Shown here in pieces: positions 59,180 through 64,000 of a stretch of DNA of 64,000 nucleotides; position 1 is the first letter of the stretch, and each line of letters starts with the position of its first letter. The DNA comes from Bombyx mori (Eukaryota > Arthropoda > Insecta > Lepidoptera > Bombycidae). The position numbers and the translations under genes were made by a program. Location of the stretch: the NCBI RefSeq assembly GCF_030269925.1, contig NC_085110.1:6138001-6202000 (forward strand), in the 5' to 3' direction. The notes beneath the pieces are model-generated. The model did not search any database and was not told the origin of the DNA. It was given only the letters and a program-made list of their open reading frames with translations.

Positions 59180-60213
59180 AACGAGCAGCGATTCTGTGTC
59201 TTCAATATTCAAGGGTCCTGTGCATACCAAGGCAAGTTCAATTTTTTTTTAATACTCGTAGGTTTTATTTTGTATTTTATAACAAAAAGTGCAGAGACCA
59301 AGCTATTGTCACATTTATCAATGTACAGTTTTATTTCCTAGTAGTTATTTACATAAATATTATAAATATTATACTCATATTTATATAGTAGGTATTTTGA
59401 TATAAAATTTACCCAGAGCAAATAGAAAACTTGGTTTAAAAAATTTAAAACAATTTTTCTTTCTCAAATATGCCTCTTGCACGATTGTAAGTAGGACCAG
59501 TCGATGTCCCTAAATCTGTTGTTCAGTTGTCCCCTTCATATTTTTATTTTTGACAATCTTCTTTTTCAAATATATAACTATCTTTTTCTGAACATCTTCT
59601 CTGTAAAATTACGTGCAGAACCAAATTCCTACGTTTCCATTGTCCAGAAGAACAGGTACTAGTTTCTTCAAACAAAATCTTTTAAAAGCCGAATTATTTA
59701 TCAAACTACGGGAAAAGCCAATAGCCAAACCGCACCGGGCCCATTCTTTTGGTAAGCATTAGCATTCTACAAACATAATTAAGGACGTTGATAAGAGCCA
59801 CACTCGCAACTAAAACAAATAGCACTCAGCTTGTTGACGGGTCGCGTATTTTCGCCCACAATCTTAATGAACTTCTTATCTTTGTTTTTTTTTTTTTGCT
59901 ATAATAGTCGTGTTCAATGTGGTGACTGACTAGGCATTTTGTATTACTGAAACCGCACCACACATTTGACTGCTTTTGATGAGAACTGGTAGATGATGCA
60001 GGCCGTTAACTTAACATCGACACGTATGGTTCGTTGACCTAAGATTTTCTTAATCAGCGTAGATGATAGATGAGAGAGCTTACGTCCATATTGGTTTTAA
60101 ACGTTTACTGTAGCCCCTAATGTAAATATCATCGCCAACCTTGAAACATTGAGTTATGCTACCTTTCAAATCATGTAGTTTGATATTTTTGATCAAACAT
60201 GGGCAGTAGTACA
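59180..60213. other. No gene recognised
   Basis: AT-rich. A weak Bm1-like order (GAGAGCTTACGTCC; TGTAGCCCC; ATCGCCAACCTTGAAA) at 60065-60160 on the minus strand may be an old copy. Confidence 0.4.
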
Positions 60214-60321
60214 TTTTTTATTGGCCCTGTAGGCAGACGAGCATACGGCCCACGGTCAGTAGTTACCGTCGCCCATGGACTTCAGCAATGCCAGGGGCAG
60301 AGCCAAGCCACTGCCTACCGT
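60214..60321 (-). repeat. Jockey/CR1-like 3' tail
   Basis: T run, TTGGCCCTGTAGGCAGACG, GCCCATGGACTTCAGCAATG and GAGCCAAGCCACTGCC: reverse complement of the tails at 39-41 kb. Confidence 0.75.
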
Positions 60322-60559
60322 AAAATTGGAAAGTGAGATAATTGTACAAATAGTCCTTACCTTTAAGGATGAAACGCCCGGTGTATATACACATATACAT
60401 CGTTTTGAGGGATGCGGCTATGCCTGTGTTGTGTTAAAATCCCTAGGCAGGTGACAACGCTTTCAGTGAAATACATACTTAAAACATTTCAAATATTATT
60501 AAAGGTCGCATAATTTATGCACTATTTGCGATATTACTGTTTGGTAGTATTATAAGTCT

Positions 60560-60737
60560 GAACAGATAGATACTATCGACCTGTCTATTTCTACCACGAA
60601 GCCGTCAAGCATTGACAACTGAGATTTAGACTGCTTCAAACTGGGTGGCAGCGTTCACATTATGAGGCGTATCGGTTCTAGTAAGCACTTAGGACTAGAC
60701 AGGCCGTGAGTTCATTTACGCACAGATGCAATAAAAG
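60560..60737 (+). repeat. Decayed Bm1-type SINE
   Basis: GACCTGTCTATTTCTACCACG, GGGTGGCAGCGTTCACATTA, GTAAGCACTTAGGACTAG and GATGCAATAAAAG in Bm1 order. Confidence 0.6.
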
Positions 60738-61320
60738 TGGGGATGTGGTAGATCGATATTTATTTCAAAAGCCGAACAAACGACTGGACAGACAGTGTAG
60801 AGACATGACCTAAAACATCAAAAATAAAGTTGTTAAAGTTCTTCTTCTTAAAGTTATTTCAAAAAGTTATCTTAAGATTTCCTTTAACACAAAGATACAT
60901 TTAGTTGCAATAAGTTTCGAAAACCATGTATCTATTCACCATTAAATGGCATATTCTATTATCACCGTGCCTAATCGAATATGGTTGTAAATTTATGGAA
61001 AGTTAGCTAGGCTTGATTACAAGTACCCATTAACTAAGTTTCCTGACTGCCAATGGTTGTAAACGACTCAATATTTCAACATTTACAGCTAAAGCTGCGA
61101 TGTATACTTTAACTTAGGTTTTGAATTGGTCTTCATGTTGTAAGCTGATTATTTTAAATGGTATTATTAGTTATTTGGAAAAATAGGCAAACACATGTAA
61201 GTGATGTTGTTTTTCATTTGATTGTATTATTATTAGACTAAATAACCTCCACAACATAAACTTAACCCCTTAGCTCAGATGTATGTTCATTTTTTTTCTA
61301 CATCCAATCGATATAACACT
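60738..61320. other. No gene or repeat recognised
   Basis: AT-rich sequence with short frames only. Confidence 0.45.
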
Positions 61321-61331
61321 TTGTAAATGTA

Positions 61332-61866
61332 ACTTTCTTTTCCCCGGCCGGGGGCCGAACCCCGTACGAGGTCACCGCGCCTAGGGGGCTCGCGGAGTAT
61401 TTGGGACTGGTCTGCGACTGCGAGACCACGGACTCAGGATATTTTCAGGACCCTACCCTGCAGTCTTCGCCCAAGCGTCCAATCCCCTGCGAGATCAGAA
61501 CCCGGATGAGGTAAGGGGTTACCGCGGTCAACACTAGAATCAGACGGCGCAGCTCACCCCAAGGACGCCCGGCCGACGGAACCTTCGAGGCGAATCGAAG
61601 GCTCTGAAACGTCGGCCGTCTCGGTATGGCAGCCCGTCAGGCTGCACAGACGGGGCCGCTGCTGTCCCAGAATTACCCGCTGGACCATAACCAGCCTGCC
61701 GGGTCGGAACGCGATACACCGTCAACTGGTTGCTCTTTTTTATCTCGAAGAGATTACTCCTTGGTAGCGCGCCGCGCGGTCTCGACCCCCTCAGGTCGCC
61801 CCATGACCTTCACCAGGGGGAAGCCGCCACCTACAGGGGCCGGGACGTACGCTCCTACTGTTTCCA
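61332..61866 (-). mobile_element. GC-rich non-LTR-like element with target duplication
   Basis: Same family as 31024-31637 in the same orientation: AACCAGCCTGCCGGGTCGG, GGTTACCGCGGTCAACACT and CACCGCGCCTAGGGGGC. TTGTAAATGTA at 61321-61331 is repeated at 61867-61877, an 11-bp target duplication. The 3' tail on the minus strand is only AAAAGAAAG. A conserved frame fragment (YRVPTRQAG-GPAG) occurs in both copies, but I cannot place it in a protein family. Confidence 0.72.
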
Positions 61867-62179
61867 TTGTAAATGTACCCTAACACAGTAAACCTTTTTA
61901 AACAAACAAAAAAAAACATTCTCTACACATTGTTATGACGTATAATTAATTAGATTTCGTCATTTGATAAGTTTGGAGATAGCTTAGAACTTTTTTATTT
62001 AATATTAATTTCTCTTAGCTTACCTTAAATTATCTTAACTTCCAAATCTCTATCGATTATCGCTCATCAAATAGTTTAGAACACTACGAGCACAGAGGTT
62101 TGCTGTTTCTTCTGTGCAATTGATTTCTCAAAAGCCTGCGAGCTCTTCTATTTACATTGTCTTTCGTATTCTTAACAAA

Positions 62180-62330
62180 TGGTCACGAGTTCAAGGCATC
62201 GTGACCAAGGGCCTAGTTCGATTCCCACAGGCCACTAGTGCATTACGTGTGACAAATTAAAATATTACGGTGCATTTGTTAAGTATGCGATGCGGATAGT
62301 AAAATACACTGAACATTCAAACAATGGCAT
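62180..62330 (+). repeat. SINE-like remnant with tRNA-type head
   Basis: CTAGTTCGATTCCCACAGG (B-box-like) followed by GTGACAAATTAAAATATTACG, a Bm1-like layout but diverged. Confidence 0.4.
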
Positions 62331-62517
62331 TCGTAACTTTCGGCAATTACTCATAGTGATTTATGTTGATGCGTGAGTTCTGAGGATAATACGAAATTGT
62401 GGAATAGAATCAGTATTGGAGCTATGTAATTCAGTATCATAAAGTTGGTAGGGCATCAACCTTTATCGAACTCGTAAATTCGAATAATAGAATTATGTAA
62501 TAATAATAGAATAATAT

Positions 62518-62790
62518 AATTTTAATTTGTGTAATTACTGATGGTAAGACGTCTTGTGAGTCCGTACGGGTAGGTACCACCGCTCTGCCTATTTCTGCCG
62601 TGCAGCAGTAATGCGTTTCGGTTTGAAGTGTGGGGCAGCCGTTGTAACTATAATGAGACCTTAGAACTCATATCTCAAGGTGAGTGGCGGCATTTACGTT
62701 GTAAATGTCTATGGGCTCCGGTAACCACTTAACACCAGGTGGGCCGTGAGCTCGTCCTCCCATCTAAGCAATAGAAAGAAAAATAAAATA
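62518..62790 (+). repeat. Bm1-type SINE, 5'-truncated
   Basis: Starts in the AT linker (TTTTAATTTGTGTAATTACTG), complete body, tail GCAATAGAAAGAAAAATAAA. Confidence 0.88.
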
Positions 62791-62821
62791 AAAGAATCCG
62801 AAAAAGAAAAAAAGAAATTGC

Positions 62822-63133
62822 GTGATTATCGGTGAAATGTCTGTTGTTCATTTATGGTCTGTCTATTGCTGCTGTATGGTATTGCAATGCAGAATTCCAC
62901 TTTCATATTTTACCGTATTCATTTTGTGGTATTTATACTCCGTTAACTACTCTGTGACTATAGTTTTACTGACCGCCACGAACAACAGGGATTCCTCTTC
63001 ATTAAATAGGTCGTATACTCGTGGGCCACACCTTGGCCTTAGAAAACAATTGAAAAACAAGTACCCAATCGCAGATATTACCAGAGTCGGTTCAGTCGTC
63101 CACGCTCTACGAAAACTACGGAAAGGAAATTAA
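62822..63133 (+). other. Unassigned 103-codon open frame
   Basis: N-terminal half hydrophobic (VFILWYLYSVNYSVTIVLL), C-terminal half basic (HALRKLRKGN). No recognised domain, lies between a SINE and a Helitron-like element. Probably fortuitous. Confidence 0.15.
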
Positions 63134-63160
63134 AAAAACTCGAAGATTCTAAAATCTATA

Positions 63161-63361
63161 TCTATACTAATATTATAAAGAGGAAAGATTTGTTTGTTTG
63201 TTTGTTTCGAATAGGCTCCGAAACTACTGGACCGATTTGAAAAATTCTTTTTCCATTAGAAGCCGACATTGTCCCTGATGAACATAGGCTACTTTTTTTT
63301 TTTTTTTTTTGTTTCATGTGTGTTTTAATGTTTCCGAAGCGAAGCGAGGGCGGGTCGCTAG
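63161..63361 (+). mobile_element. Helitron-like non-autonomous element, family F1
   Basis: A|TCTATACTAATATTATAAAG start, TTGTTTGTTTGTTTG, GGCTCCGAAACTACTGG, an expanded T run, CGAAGCGAGGGCGGGTCGCTAG-type end before T. Complete copy. Confidence 0.78.
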
Positions 63362-63483
63362 TGAATCATAAATTAAATAGGATAGGTTAAATAAATTGTT
63401 TTAATAATTGTTTCTTGATAAATTAATTAAAGCAGCAGAAAAAAACTTGACAAAGACCGAACTTATTTGTTCGTCATACGAAC

Positions 63484-63550
63484 GCTTACTCAAATTGGAA
63501 ATCGAACGCATGATCCTCGTTCGTCGAGGACCTTAGCTACTACACCACCA
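63484..63550 (-). repeat. tRNA-like SINE head scrap
   Basis: Minus strand TGGTGTAGTAGCTAAGG and GCGTTCGATTTCC resemble A and B boxes, directly upstream of the next Bm1. Confidence 0.35.
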
Positions 63551-63560
63551 TACAGAGAAG

Positions 63561-63871
63561 AAATTTACTAATGAAATACGTACTTAAGAAATGTTCACGA
63601 TTGACTTCCACGGTGAAGGAATAACATCGTGTAATAAAAATCAAACCCGCAAAATTATAATTTGCGTAATTACTGTTGGTAGGACCTCGCGTGAGTCCGC
63701 ACAGATAGGTACACCACACCGCCTATTTCTGCCATGAAGCAGTAATGCGTTTCGGTTTGAAGGGTGGGGCAGCCGTTGTAACTATACTGACACCTAAAAA
63801 CTCATGTCTCAGGGTGAGTGGCGGCATTTGCGTTGTAGACGTCCATCCTATTTAAGCAATAAAAATAAAAA
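63561..63871 (+). repeat. Bm1-type SINE, lacking the tRNA head
   Basis: Begins at AATTTACTAATGAAATACG in the linker and continues through the body. A deletion near the 3' end joins GTAGACGTCCATCC to TATTTAAGCAATAAAAA. Confidence 0.87.
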
Positions 63872-64000
63872 TGAAAACAGCCGTGGATAAATAATTGTAA
63901 TGTCCAGTGTTTCTAACATACCATATCTCATTAAAAAACACGAGATAAACTAACGATTATACCTAAACGCGATGACATGCGTGCGTGACGTTCCGTTCAT

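Overview
The window looks like non-genic (intergenic or intronic) DNA from a lepidopteran, most likely the silkworm Bombyx. The basis is an AT-rich background, more than fifteen copies of a tRNA-headed SINE whose sequence I recall as Bm1, RTE-, R1- and Jockey/CR1-type retrotransposon 3' ends, short Helitron-like elements ending in CTAG, and two mariner elements of the DD37D (maT/Bmmar-like) type. The species call is inference, since no database could be searched. I found no host protein-coding gene I would defend and no rRNA or true tRNA gene. Most open frames are antisense to, or inside, repeats.

Layout. 0-5 kb: a Bm1 SINE split by another short retroelement (here called family C), a Jockey/CR1-like 3' end, and a small hAT-type element with an 8-bp target duplication. 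5-8 kb: an inverted repeat with two 1,299-bp arms and no difference seen between them, built around a 0.18-kb block that is also directly repeated just outside. 9-19 kb: Bm1 copies, one holding a 5'-truncated R1-clade element flanked by a 21-bp target duplication. 21-27 kb: Helitron-like elements, including an inverted pair, plus RTE and Jockey remnants. 28 kb: a decayed DD34D mariner. 31-32 kb: a GC-rich retroelement interrupted by an inverted member of its own family and by a Bm1. 33-44 kb: more Helitron-like, Bm1, Jockey and RTE pieces. 45.6-46.5 kb and 50.7-50.9 kb: two GC-richer stretches that I cannot assign. 53-58.6 kb: a DD37D mariner with four in-frame stops, and a second with an uninterrupted 332-codon frame but no in-frame ATG. 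58.7-64 kb: tRNA-headed SINEs, a GC-rich retroelement with an 11-bp target duplication, Bm1 copies and a Helitron-like element.

The parts do not form a pathway. They record successive transposition: elements lie inside elements, several with target duplications still readable. The Helitron-like elements fit a shared A^T insertion rule (TC start, CTAG end). The strongest anomalies are the giant palindrome (either a recent fold-back rearrangement or an assembly artefact), the self-nested GC-rich element, and the repeated truncation of Bm1 copies at one internal point.
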